Shown piece after piece: positions 1 to 9,600 of a DNA stretch of 64,000 bases. Under the pieces are notes generated by a model that worked only from the letters and a program-made list of their open reading frames with translations, was not told the origin of the DNA and ran no database searches. The position numbers were made by a program, and so were the translations under genes. How positions within the stretch are numbered: the stretch's first letter is position 1; each line of letters begins with the position of its first letter. Source of the DNA: an uncultured Eubacteriales bacterium (GTDB lineage Bacteria; Bacillota; Clostridia; Peptostreptococcales; Anaerovoracaceae); NCBI GenBank assembly GCA_902795265.1, contig CADBKM010000003.1:1-64000 (forward strand), written 5' to 3'.

Positions 1-23
1 CCCGCTTATGCTCTCAACTACAA

Positions 24-56
24 AAGCCCACTTCAGTTCAAAACTGAAATGGGCTT
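24..56. terminator. Intrinsic terminator-like hairpin
   Basis: A 15-bp stem with one mismatch (arms 24-38 and 42-56) and a 3-base loop. Read leftward it lies just past the stop of the small membrane-protein gene and ends in a short T run, so it probably terminates that gene. Read rightward the T6 tract comes only about ten bases after the stem, so it may also weakly end an unseen upstream gene. Confidence 0.65.
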
Positions 57-119
57 CGTGTAGCTTTTTTAACTGTCTACTTTCTGTTGACTAGTTCACT
101 TAGGGCCTGCGTTTTGATA

Positions 120-386
120 TCAGTGAATGTTTCGCTTGCGCTTTTCGACTTCTGCATCTGTCGGGAACAGAAGAGTGTGTCCGTCGCTGCCTTTGCTGTA
201 TGAAGGTGCATCTTCGTCGTCGTCAATGACAGTGTAATTTGCGCCGCCTTTACGCTTTTGAGGGAAAGCAAAAGGATAGCGTTCTCTGACCGGACGCGTA
301 TCGTCATCATCACTCTGGCCGTATCTGACCAGCGCGTAGATCACTATTCCGACTATGACCAGAAGCCCGAGAATGATCAGCGGCAT
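120..386 (-). CDS. Small single-pass membrane protein, unknown function
   Basis: Encodes 88 residues. Residues 1-22 form one hydrophobic segment (MPLIILGLLVIVGIVIYAL), followed by a charged cytoplasmic-type tail with a DDDD patch, a second acidic patch (DDDED) and a basic end (EKRKR). I chose the ATG at 386 because a strong AGGAGG sits five bases upstream; the GTG at 392 lies inside that ribosome site and cannot be the start. It is transcribed away from ileS. A weak leftward promoter (TTGATT near 443-438, TATAGA near 418-413) is possible. No family is recognised. Shape resembles the small bitopic proteins of Gram-positive envelopes, but no function can be assigned. Confidence 0.7.
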   Translation of the reverse strand: MPLIILGLLVIVGIVIYALVRYGQSDDDDTRPVRERYPFAFPQKRKGGANYTVIDDDEDAPSYSKGSDGHTLLFPTDAEVEKRKRNIH

Positions 387-500
387 ATGCACCTCCTGTT
401 TGATAAACCAATTCTATACTCTGGTAAAGCCGCGGTCAATCAAATCCGTGTCACGCCTTGAAAAATCACGGAAATTAACGAATTTCTTTGCATAAAAACG

Positions 501-530
501 TTTAAAAACAGAGCTCCTATATGTTACAAT
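501..530 (+). promoter_or_regulatory. Candidate ileS promoter
   Basis: TTTAAA (501-506), an 18-base spacer and TACAAT (525-530). The predicted start near 537 leaves a leader of only about 30 bases, too short for a T-box riboswitch, which Gram-positive ileS genes often carry. The -35 match is weak. Confidence 0.45.
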
Positions 531-568
531 AACGAGGTTGTGAAATTTAGAAACAGGAGATATTTAAC

Positions 569-3500
569 ATGTTTGAAAACCTTTCTGATAAGCCTGTAGC
601 TGAGTATCAGGCTGAGCAGGTAAAAAAGTGGAATGAGCTTGACATGCTTGATCTCTGCGTAAAGGCAAGAGAAGGCGCACCTTCATTCGTTTTCTATGAA
701 GGACCGCCGACAGCAAACGGCAAGCCGGGTATCCACCATATGATGGCAAGGACACTCAAGGACTCCATCAACAGATACAAAACTATGAAGGGTTTCCAGG
801 TGAAGCGTAAAGGCGGATGGGATACCCACGGACTTCCTGTAGAGATCGAAGTCGAAAAGCAGCTGGGTTTCAGCGGCAAGCAGAACATCGAAAAATACGG
901 CATCAGAGAGTTTAACGAAAAGTGCCGTGAGTCGGTATTCAAGTATACTCAGATGTGGACTGACATGTCAGAAAAGATGGCTTATCTTGCTGATATGGAA
1001 GATCCGTACATTACTTATAAAAACGATTACATCGAGACCGGATGGTGGATCATCAAGAACGCTTTCGATAAAGGTCTCGTTTATGAGGGTTATAAGATCC
1101 TTCCTTATTGCCCGCGCTGCGGAACAGGCCTTGCTTCCCACGAGGTAGCTCAGGGATACAAAGACATCAAGGTAAACACACTTACATGCAAATTCAGACG
1201 TACCGGTGTTGATCACGACAACGAGTATTTCCTGGCATGGACAACAACACCTTGGACACTTGCATCCAACATCGCACTTACAGTAGGACCTGACGTAGAC
1301 TACGTTAAATGTCTCATGAAGAGCGGTGAGAACGAAGGAAACCTCCTTTGGGTAGCTGAGGCTCTTGCAGACAAGACTTTCGGAAAAGAAGAGTACGAAG
1401 TAGTCGAAAAAGTCAAGGGCTCCGACATGGAGTACTGGACATACGAACAGATCGAGCCGTTCTGCGTTCCTGAAAAGGGAAAGAACGCGTTCATCGTAAC
1501 TTGCATGGACTACGTCTCCACTGAAGACGGTACGGGTATCGTTCATACAGCTCCTGCATTCGGTGAAGACGACTACAACTGCGGACGCAAGTACAACCTC
1601 GCCGTACTGCAGCCTGTAGACGAGAGAGGCTGCTACACAGAGACTCCTTGGAAGGGCAGATTTGTCATGGAAGACGGACTTGATGTAGACATCATCAAGT
1701 ATCTGGCTCAGGACGACAAAATTTACTCAAAGCAGAAGCTCGAGCACGCTTATCCGCACTGCTGGAGATGCGGCACGCCGCTCGTTTACTACGCAAACAA
1801 GTCGTGGTACATCGAGATGACAAAGCTCAGAGATGAGCTCGTAGCCAACAACAATACAGTCAACTGGTTCCCGCCATATGTAGGCGAGAAGAGATTCGGA
1901 AACTGGCTCGAAGACGTAAAAGACTGGGCCATCTCCAGATCAAGATACTGGGGAACTCCTATTCCTATCTGGAAGTGTGAATGCGGACATCTGCACTGCG
2001 TAGGCTCGCGTGAGCAGCTGGTCAATGACGTCGAGCAGGATATCGATGAGAGCATCGAACTCCACAGACCGTATGTTGACGAGATAACCATCAAGTGCCC
2101 TGAGTGCGGCAAGAGCATGCACAGAATTCCTGAGGTCATGGACTGCTGGTTCGACTCCGGAGCCATGCCTTTCGCACAGTGGCATTATCCGTTTGAAAAC
2201 AAGGAGAGATTCGACAGCGAACTCTTCCCTGCAGACTTCATCTGTGAGGGAATCGACCAGACAAGAGGATGGTTCTACTCACTGATGGCTGTTTCAACTA
2301 TCGTTAAGGGATGCGCTCCGTACAGGAACGTACTCGTAAACGACCTTATCCTCGATAAGAACGGCAAGAAGATGTCGAAGCATGTCGGCAACACCGTAAA
2401 TCCGTTCGAGATGATGGATAAGTACGGCACAGACGCTGTCAGATGGTATCTGCTTTACGGATCGCCTGCATGGACTCCGACCAAATTCGACGAGGACGGC
2501 ATCAGAGAAGTCATCAGCAAGGTGTTCAGCACACTCAGAAACACATACAACTTCTTCTGCCTCTATGCAAACATCGACAAGGTAGAGAAGAAGCACCTCG
2601 ACGTTGCGTACGCTGACAGACCTGAACTCGACAGATGGATCATCTCTAAGTACAACAGACTCATCAAGGTCACGACTGAGGCCATGGATGAGTACGATCA
2701 CATGAGAACAGTCAGAGCTATCGGCGATTTCATCGACGGAGATCTCTCCAACTGGTATATCAGAAGAGCAAGAAGAAGATTCTTCGCTGAGGGCGAAGGC
2801 GACGGCATGAGCCTCGATAAGAGAGCCGCATACGCGACAACATACGAAGTGCTCACCGGCGTTGCAAAGATGATGGCACCTATCGCGCCGTTCATCTCCG
2901 ACGAGATCTACACAAAGCTGACTGGAGAAGTGACAGTACATACAGCTTACTATCCTGAAGCTGACGAAAGCCTGATCGACGACAAGACAGAAGAGAGAAT
3001 GGATCTCATCAAGGTTCTTGTAAACCTCGGCCGCAGCACAAGAGAGCAGGAAAAGCTCAAGGTGCGCCAGCCGCTCAGCAAGGTTATCGTAGACGGCAGC
3101 TACAGAGACGTTATCAGCGATCTTACGGATCTTATCAAGGAAGAGCTCAATGTACACGAAGTTCAGTTCGAAGACGAACTCGACAAGTACATGGACTTCA
3201 GCATCAAGCCTAACTTCAGAGCTGCAGGTCCGGTTCTCGGCAAGAATGTAAAGGCGTTCGGAGCAGAGCTTGCCAAGATCAATGCCAAAGAGATGATAGC
3301 TTCGCTCAACGAGGGCCCGGTCACAATGACACTCGGCGGAGAAGATTATGAGATCACAAAGGATCTCGTCGATGTAAGGATCTCTTCAAAAGAGGGCTTC
3401 GTCGTAGGAATGGATAACAACGTATTCACTATCCTCGACACCACACTTACACCGGAACTCATCGAGCAGGGTTATGTACGTGAAGTCATTTCGAAGATCC

Positions 3501-3706
3501 AGCAGCTCCGTAAGCAGGCAGACTTCGAGATGATGGATGAGATAAAGATCTACATGGATGCCGACGATGAGATCAGAGCAGCTGTTAAAGGCGCTGAAGA
3601 TTTCATCAAGGATGAAACCATCGCAGTCTCAATCGAGGCTAAGGAAGATCTTCCGACATTCGATATCAACGGTCACAAGACAGGCCTTGCAGTAGAGAGG
3701 ATCTAA
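569..3706 (+). CDS. ileS: Isoleucyl-tRNA synthetase, IleS2 type with swapped HIGH motif
   Basis: Charges tRNA-Ile with isoleucine in the cytoplasm. At 1045 residues it is longer than the usual bacterial IleS1 (about 930) and fits the eukaryote-like IleS2 clade. The class I signature after GPPTANGKP reads GIHH (residues 54-57) instead of HIGH: first and third positions are exchanged. The KMSKS loop is KMSKH (601-605). The WWIIK and CPRCG stretches of the synthetase core and the editing domain are intact in length. The ATG at 569 follows an AGGAGA site. It is monocistronic: promoter upstream, strong terminator at 3718-3759. IleS2 proteins are known to tolerate mupirocin, and the swapped motif has been tied to still higher resistance, so this is predicted to be a natural resistance form. 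Identity is certain; the resistance is inferred. Confidence 0.97.
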   Translation: MFENLSDKPVAEYQAEQVKKWNELDMLDLCVKAREGAPSFVFYEGPPTANGKPGIHHMMARTLKDSINRYKTMKGFQVKRKGGWDTHGLPVEIEVEKQLGFSGKQNIEKYGIREFNEKCRESVFKYTQMWTDMSEKMAYLADMEDPYITYKNDYIETGWWIIKNAFDKGLVYEGYKILPYCPRCGTGLASHEVAQGYKDIKVNTLTCKFRRTGVDHDNEYFLAWTTTPWTLASNIALTVGPDVDYVKCLMKSGENEGNLLWVAEALADKTFGKEEYEVVEKVKGSDMEYWTYEQIEPFCVPEKGKNAFIVTCMDYVSTEDGTGIVHTAPAFGEDDYNCGRKYNLAVLQPVDERGCYTETPWKGRFVMEDGLDVDIIKYLAQDDKIYSKQKLEHAYPHCWRCGTPLVYYANKSWYIEMTKLRDELVANNNTVNWFPPYVGEKRFGNWLEDVKDWAISRSRYWGTPIPIWKCECGHLHCVGSREQLVNDVEQDIDESIELHRPYVDEITIKCPECGKSMHRIPEVMDCWFDSGAMPFAQWHYPFENKERFDSELFPADFICEGIDQTRGWFYSLMAVSTIVKGCAPYRNVLVNDLILDKNGKKMSKHVGNTVNPFEMMDKYGTDAVRWYLLYGSPAWTPTKFDEDGIREVISKVFSTLRNTYNFFCLYANIDKVEKKHLDVAYADRPELDRWIISKYNRLIKVTTEAMDEYDHMRTVRAIGDFIDGDLSNWYIRRARRRFFAEGEGDGMSLDKRAAYATTYEVLTGVAKMMAPIAPFISDEIYTKLTGEVTVHTAYYPEADESLIDDKTEERMDLIKVLVNLGRSTREQEKLKVRQPLSKVIVDGSYRDVISDLTDLIKEELNVHEVQFEDELDKYMDFSIKPNFRAAGPVLGKNVKAFGAELAKINAKEMIASLNEGPVTMTLGGEDYEITKDLVDVRISSKEGFVVGMDNNVFTILDTTLTPELIEQGYVREVISKIQQLRKQADFEMMDEIKIYMDADDEIRAAVKGAEDFIKDETIAVSIEAKEDLPTFDINGHKTGLAVERI

Positions 3707-3717
3707 GATAAAAACAT

Positions 3718-3759
3718 GTTGACGCAATGGCTCATCGGGCTGATTGCGTCAACTTTTTT
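3718..3759 (+). terminator. Rho-independent terminator of ileS
   Basis: Perfect 11-bp stem (GTTGACGCAAT at 3718-3728 with its complement at 3743-3753), a 14-base loop and a T6 run (3754-3759), starting 12 bases after the ileS stop. It lies inside the open frame upstream of rlmN, which argues that the rlmN protein starts further downstream. Confidence 0.92.
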
Positions 3760-3793
3760 CAGAAAAGTCTTTGTTGACAGGAAAGGTCATAAT

Positions 3794-4822
3794 TTGCAGA
3801 CAGACAGCAGATCAAACATTCTGGACTTCAGCCCGGCAGAACTTGAAACAATAGTAACTGAACTGGGTGATAAGAAATTCAGAGCCAGCCAGATCTTCGG
3901 CTGGCTTGCTAAGGGCGTGTCATCTTTCGATGAAATGAAGAATGTACCCGCAGCTCTCAGAAACAGCCTGGCGGATAAGTACTTCATCGGCCTTCCGGAG
4001 GCAGTAAAAAAACAGGAGTCAAAGGACGGCACCGTAAAATGCCTCTTTGAATTCCCTGACGGCACTCAGATTGAGTCCGTTTTCATGAAGTACGAATATG
4101 GTAATTCGATATGCATCTCGTCGCAGTCCGGCTGCCGGATGGGATGCAGCTTTTGTGCGTCCACAATGGACGGGCTCGACCGCAGCCTCACACGAGGAGA
4201 GATGCTCGGTCAGGTGCTTGCTATGAGAAATCTGACAGGAGAAGACATCGGCCACGTAGTAGTGATGGGAATGGGCGAGCCTTTTGATAATTATGATGAG
4301 CTTTCGGGCTTTATCAGACTGATCCATGACAGAAAGGGTTATGATCTGGGTCTCAGGAATATAACAGTATCGACCTGCGGGCTTATCCCGAAGATAAAGG
4401 AGTTTGCCTCGGACTTTCCGCAGGTGAATCTCGCAGTTTCGCTTCACGCTCCTAACCAGGAGCTCAGAGCAAGAACCATGCCTGTAGCGAAAAAGTTCGC
4501 TTACGATGATCTTATCAGGGCATGCCGCGAGTATACGGAAGTCACTGGGCGGCGGATCACCTTCGAATATGCTGTCATAGACGGGGTGAACGACAGCGCT
4601 GAATGCGCGGAAGAACTTTCGTCAAGAATGAGGGGCTGGCTCTCTCATGTCAATCTGATCCCGCTCAACGAGGTAAAAGGCAGGGAATACAGAAAAGCGA
4701 ATGAGCGCAGTGTTGCTGCGTTCAGGCGCATTCTTGAGAACAACGGAGTGGCTGTTACTGTAAGGCGTACTCTCGGAAGTGATATTGACGCAGCCTGCGG
4801 ACAGCTTAGAAGGAACAGATAG
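3794..4822 (+). CDS. rlmN: Dual-specificity 23S rRNA/tRNA adenine C2-methyltransferase RlmN
   Basis: Radical-SAM enzyme that methylates C2 of A2503 in 23S rRNA and of A37 in some tRNAs, 342 residues as placed here. The cluster-binding motif C114-x3-C118-x2-C121 (CRMGCSFC) is present, as are the GMGEPFDN and SLHAPN family motifs and a C-terminal cysteine (AACGQL). The open frame extends upstream to 3716, but its first residues are the ileS terminator, so they are probably not coding. The best start is TTG at 3794, seven bases after AAAGG; the protein then begins LQTDSRSNILDFSPAE, like family members. No clear promoter was found, so read-through from ileS may contribute. The start is less sure than the identity. 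Confidence 0.93.
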   Translation: MQTDSRSNILDFSPAELETIVTELGDKKFRASQIFGWLAKGVSSFDEMKNVPAALRNSLADKYFIGLPEAVKKQESKDGTVKCLFEFPDGTQIESVFMKYEYGNSICISSQSGCRMGCSFCASTMDGLDRSLTRGEMLGQVLAMRNLTGEDIGHVVVMGMGEPFDNYDELSGFIRLIHDRKGYDLGLRNITVSTCGLIPKIKEFASDFPQVNLAVSLHAPNQELRARTMPVAKKFAYDDLIRACREYTEVTGRRITFEYAVIDGVNDSAECAEELSSRMRGWLSHVNLIPLNEVKGREYRKANERSVAAFRRILENNGVAVTVRRTLGSDIDAACGQLRRNR

Positions 4823-4927
4823 CGCTGTTTTATGATATAATAGATTGATTATTTATATAATCAATGTGATTCAATAGATAATTATGTGCTTTTTTCATTT
4901 TTTGAAACAGGGTTTGGAGGTTATTTT

Positions 4928-5950
4928 ATGAAAATTCTGATAGATGGTATGGGCGGTGACTATGCTCCTGAAGAGATAGTCAAGGGCGCGATCAAAGCAG
5001 CATCTGAGATCAGCGAGACCGTCGTTATCATCGGTCCTGAAGAAGAAATAGAAGAACAGCTCAGAGCCAACAGATGGAAAGGCGACAACATCGAGGTAGT
5101 CAATGCCACTGAGGTCATTACAAACGAAGAACACCCGGCAATGGCTGTCAGAAAGAAAAAGGATTCGACCATCGTTAAAGGCATGAACATGCTCAAGGAA
5201 GGTGAAGCCGATATCTTCATCTCCGGAGGAAGCACAGGTGCGCTTCTTGCGGGAGGTCTTGTAACGCTCGGACGCATAAAGGGCATCAAGAGACCTGCAA
5301 TAGCCGCGTGGTTCCCGCGTGCCGGCAAAGAAGGTGTCACGCTGCTCCTTGACTGCGGTGCAAGCGTAGAGGCAAAGCCTGATTACATATATCAGTACGG
5401 CATCATGGGAAGCATTTTCGTAAAGGGCATCACCGGAAACGAAGCTCCTGTAGTAAAGCTCCTCAATGTGGGCGCCGAAGAAGGAAAGGGCGACGATCTT
5501 CATAAAACCGCTTACGACCTGCTGAAGAACAGCAATCTTAACTTCCAGGGGAATATAGAGGCACGCGATGTTATCTTTGGCGAGACCGATGTAGTTGTAA
5601 CGGACGGTTTCAGCGGCAACATTTACCTCAAGAGCAGCGAGGGCATGAGCCTTGCAATCATGGGAGAGTTCAAGCATAAGCTGACCGAAGGCATAGTCGC
5701 CAAGGCAGGAGCCATGTTGGCTTACAGCAAGATCAAAGAGATCAAACAGGTCTTTGACTATTCGGATGCAGGCGGTGCTCCAATTCTCGGACTGAAGGGC
5801 GCTGTTCTGAAGATCCACGGAAATTCAAAGGCTACCGAAGTTTATTATGCGATCCACAGAGCTGTTGACTACGTAGACAACAACATTACCGGAATGATCG
5901 CAGAAGCTATCGGGAAAAGCGAAGAGATAGCAAAAAAAGGAGAAGAATAA
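4928..5950 (+). CDS. plsX: Phosphate acyltransferase PlsX
   Basis: Converts acyl-ACP and phosphate to acyl-phosphate, the donor for PlsY in the first step of phosphatidic acid synthesis; a peripheral membrane enzyme. 340 residues, typical for the family, beginning MKILIDGMGGDYAPEEI; DGMGGD is the family's opening signature. The ATG at 4928 has GGAGG eight bases before it; the in-frame extension to 4886 has no ribosome site. It heads a long coupled run and overlaps rnc by one base. Two TATAAT-like boxes lie upstream (4836-4841, 4856-4861) without convincing -35 boxes. The usual neighbours fapR, fabD, fabG and acpP are absent, so fatty-acid genes are elsewhere. Confidence 0.96.
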   Translation: MKILIDGMGGDYAPEEIVKGAIKAASEISETVVIIGPEEEIEEQLRANRWKGDNIEVVNATEVITNEEHPAMAVRKKKDSTIVKGMNMLKEGEADIFISGGSTGALLAGGLVTLGRIKGIKRPAIAAWFPRAGKEGVTLLLDCGASVEAKPDYIYQYGIMGSIFVKGITGNEAPVVKLLNVGAEEGKGDDLHKTAYDLLKNSNLNFQGNIEARDVIFGETDVVVTDGFSGNIYLKSSEGMSLAIMGEFKHKLTEGIVAKAGAMLAYSKIKEIKQVFDYSDAGGAPILGLKGAVLKIHGNSKATEVYYAIHRAVDYVDNNITGMIAEAIGKSEEIAKKGEE

Positions 5951-6648
5951 TGGCGCAGGCCGTTGATCTTGAAAAACTGTACGGACTGATCGGGTACAAA
6001 TTCAAAAATGAAAAGCTGGTGAAGACAGCTCTGACACACAGCTCATACGCATCAGAGCATAAGCTCGGATACGAGAGAAACAACGAGAGGTTAGAGTTCA
6101 TAGGCGACGCGTATGTCGATGCCGTTGTAGGCGCAAGACTCTTTGAAATGATGAGTTCTGCACACGAAGGAGCTCTCTCAAGGTGCAGGGCCGATGTGGT
6201 CTGCGAGGATTCACTGGCAGGCGCTGCGTCAGACATGGGACTCGGTGATTTTCTCCTGCTCGGCAAGGGTGAAGAGTCAAGCGGAGGCCGCAACAAAGCT
6301 TCAATACTGGCTGACGCATTCGAAGCCCTGATGGGAGCTGTCATAATCGACGGCGGCTACGAGACCGGCAGAGAGATAATACTGAGACTCCTGAGTGACC
6401 GCATAAAACTCGGCGCACAGGGAAAGCTCAACAAGGATTATAAAACAAGGCTTCAGGAGAAGCTTCAGGAAGCAGACCATAACGTCAGGATCGAATACCG
6501 CAAGGTGGCTGAATCCGGTCCTGATCACAACAAGACATTTACGATAGAAGTGGAAGTAAACGGAGTGACAGCAGGCAAAGGCACCGGTCAGAGTAAGGCC
6601 AAGGCTGAGCAGGCTGCTGCCGAAGATGCGCTTTCGAAGGGAGTTTAG
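5950..6648 (+). CDS. rnc: Ribonuclease III
   Basis: Cuts double-stranded RNA and matures the 30S rRNA precursor and some mRNAs. 232 residues. The signature NERLEFIGDAYVDAVV holds the catalytic acids E46, E49 and D53; the second pair D123 and E126 is in ADAFEALMGAV. A double-stranded RNA-binding domain fills about residues 155-230, ending in the usual KAKAEQAAAEDAL helix. Its start codon shares one base with the plsX stop (TAATG), so it is translationally coupled. The rnc-smc-ftsY order that follows is the classic Gram-positive arrangement. Confidence 0.97.
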   Translation: MAQAVDLEKLYGLIGYKFKNEKLVKTALTHSSYASEHKLGYERNNERLEFIGDAYVDAVVGARLFEMMSSAHEGALSRCRADVVCEDSLAGAASDMGLGDFLLLGKGEESSGGRNKASILADAFEALMGAVIIDGGYETGREIILRLLSDRIKLGAQGKLNKDYKTRLQEKLQEADHNVRIEYRKVAESGPDHNKTFTIEVEVNGVTAGKGTGQSKAKAEQAAAEDALSKGV

Positions 6649-6651
6649 CAC

Positions 6652-9600
6652 TTGTACTTTAAAAGAATAGAGATGCAGGGTTTCAAGTCTTTTGCTGACC
6701 CTGTGACAATAGAATTCAATGACGGAGTGACCTGCATTATAGGACCGAACGGAAGCGGAAAAAGCAACATCTCTGACGCTCTCAGATGGGTCCTCGGTGA
6801 GCAGAGTTCAAAGCAGCTCAGAGGCTCTAAAATGCAGGATGTCATCTTTGCCGGCACTGCCACCAGAAAGCCTAAGGGCATGGCAGAGGTCACGCTTGTC
6901 ATCGACAATACAAACGGAATACTGCCTCTCGAATACAACGAGGTCGCTGTAACAAGACGCATGTTCCGTTCGGGCGAGAGCGAATATCTCATCAACGGCA
7001 ATCAGTGCAGACTGAGAGATATCCGCGAGCTTTTCATGGATACCGGAATAGGTGTCGAAGGCTATTCGATAATCGGACAGGGCAAGATCGCCGATATCGT
7101 CAGCACAAGGCCTGAAAACAGAAGGCAGATATTTGAGGAGGCTGCAGGCGTTGTTCTGTATAAGAGCAGAAAGACCGAGGCTGAAAACAAGCTCAAGGCT
7201 GCAACTGTCGATCTTGACAGGGTAAGAGACATAATCGCCGAGATCGAAGGCCGTATCGACGGACTCAAGGAGGATTCCGAGAAAGCTACCGAATACATCG
7301 GCCTCAGAGACAGATATAAGACTCTCAGCATCAATATCATCCTTCACAACCTCAGCAATCTCGAGGTAAATGTACGCGAAGGAAAGGAAGAACTCGAAGC
7401 TCTCCAGGAGCAGCTCGAACTTACATCTGCCAGGATCGCCGATACAGAAGAGCAGATAGAAGCGCTGAGAGACAGCGAGGCTGATCTCAACGAAGAGTAC
7501 GGCAGCACCAACGCCAGACTCCTTAAAGCGATCGATGAGCTCGCTGATATCACCAGCGGAGGCCGTCTCAACAAGGAGCGCCTTGCAAATATCGAAAAAG
7601 AGATAGCCAGGCTTGAAGATGAGCTTTCATCCTCAAACGAAAGGCTGAGCGCTGAAAGAGCAGAACTCACAAAGCTCGAAGAAGGCGAGAAATCAAGCAA
7701 CGCCGAGATGGAAAAGCTCAGGACTGAGCTTGAAGATGCTGTGATGAAGTTCAACGAAGACAGCAGGAAGTCATCATCCATCTCGATGGAGACAGAATCA
7801 ATAAAGAACAGACTGATCGAGATAAACAATCAGAATGTTACCAGAAACGCGGAGATCAGGACCCTCAGCAATTACAAGACAACTCTCGAGGAACGAAGAG
7901 ACGGCCTGAAAGAGGAATTTGAGACCCGCGACAGAACAGATAACGAAAACAGAGAGAATCTGAAAGCGATCGAAGAGAAGATCGCGGCAAATGCGACGGC
8001 TCTGAAAGAAAAAAAGGATAGGCTTGACTCTGTTAACGATAAGATTATTACTGTCGCTACAGAAACAGAGAAAGTCATCAGAGAGACAGATGAGATATCT
8101 GTCAGATGCAATCAGGCTATTGCACGCCGAAGCACAATCGAAGAGATGGAAGCCAACTATGAAGGCTACAACAACGCGGTAAGAAGCGTTATGAATGCAG
8201 GCCTCAGAGGCATTACGGGCCCGGTATCAGATATAATAACTGTTCCGAAGGGTCTTGAAACTGCCATAGAGACAGCGCTGGGAAGCTCGCTGCAGAACAT
8301 TGTCTGCGATGATGACTCAGCTGCTACCGGAGCCATAGACTGGCTCAAGAGGACAGGGTCCGGAAGAGCAACATTTTTACCTGTAAGATCGATAAGAGCT
8401 GACAGACTCAGGGTCAGCGATGAGGTGAAATCAGCTGCAGGTTATGTAGGTGTTGCTTCGTCTATGGTCGACTGTGATGACAGATTCAGAGAGATCGTTG
8501 ACTATCTTCTCTGCAGAGTGATAATCGCTGACGATATGGACAGAGCCGTAAGGCTTTCCAAGATGAATATCGGGGGATTCAGGATCGTCACAAAAGACGG
8601 TGAAGTCATAAATGCCTTCGGTGCCATCACCGGCGGAAGATATAAGAATAAGACAGCAAATCTGCTCGACCGCAAAAAGGAGATCAGCGAGCTCAAAGCT
8701 AAGATCGAAGCGTACAACGACAAGACAGCAAAGATCAAAGAATTGAGGGAGAAACTCGAAACTGCGAGAGCGCAGCTCAGAGCCGAAAGAGACGAACTTC
8801 GCTCAGCTATCACAGATCTCGATATTGCCGGCAATGTATTGCGCGCTGATAAAGAACATGCGGAATCGCTCGTCAGAGAAGATGAAGGAGCTGCCGAGAG
8901 ATTCAGATCAAATATGGAGACTCTTGCCTCAGATATCGAGAGAGCTGAGACCATGATCGAAAATCACAGGCAAAAGATCAATGAGGCAGAGAAGGAATAC
9001 GCCGAAGCTGAAGCCAGGGCAGAAGAACTCATGAAAGATGCTGAGTCTTTCAGACCTCTTATCGAGGAAGATAACGAGAAGATCGTAGCGCTCAAGGTAA
9101 AGATCGGTGAGCGCGAGTCAAGAATGCTGGCTGACAACGAGATGATCGAGCGTGTAAGAGACAGCGTTACTGAACTTGAGGCTTCAGTCGAGGACAATCT
9201 GGCTATGCAGGCAGAACTCTCTGCTGACAGAGAACATCTTACGACAAGCGGTGAGAAGTCCGGTGATATGGAACGGGCTCTCAGCCAGGAGAAGGCTGAA
9301 CTCGAAGAAAAGATCGCAGAAATAACATCAAAGCTCGAAGAGGGCCGGAACAAAAGCGAAACTCTCATGGCCGGGCAGAAAAAAGACCGTGACGAGCTTG
9401 AAAAAGTCCGTGACGAAAGATACAAACTCGAGGTCAGAACTGCAAGAAACGAGACTCTCCTCGATACGCAGAAAGATAAACTGTGGGATGAATTCGAGGT
9501 ATCTTATGCCGAAGCTCTCGACATGAAAGACGAGAACTTCGCGATCACCTCGGGCAACCGTGAATCAAGAGAGATCAGGCTGCGACTTGCCGAGCTCGGT

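Noticed and set aside
393..568. T-box riboswitch before ileS
   Set aside because: The predicted leader is about 30 bases and no GGTGG-type antiterminator or specifier stem is visible.
728..739. GIHH as a sequencing error in the HIGH motif
   Set aside because: Restoring HIGH would need several base changes across the motif, and flanking residues fit the GIHH subgroup.
4895..5818. Leftward open frame of 307 codons opposite plsX
   Set aside because: Antisense shadow of plsX with cysteine-rich, domain-free translation.
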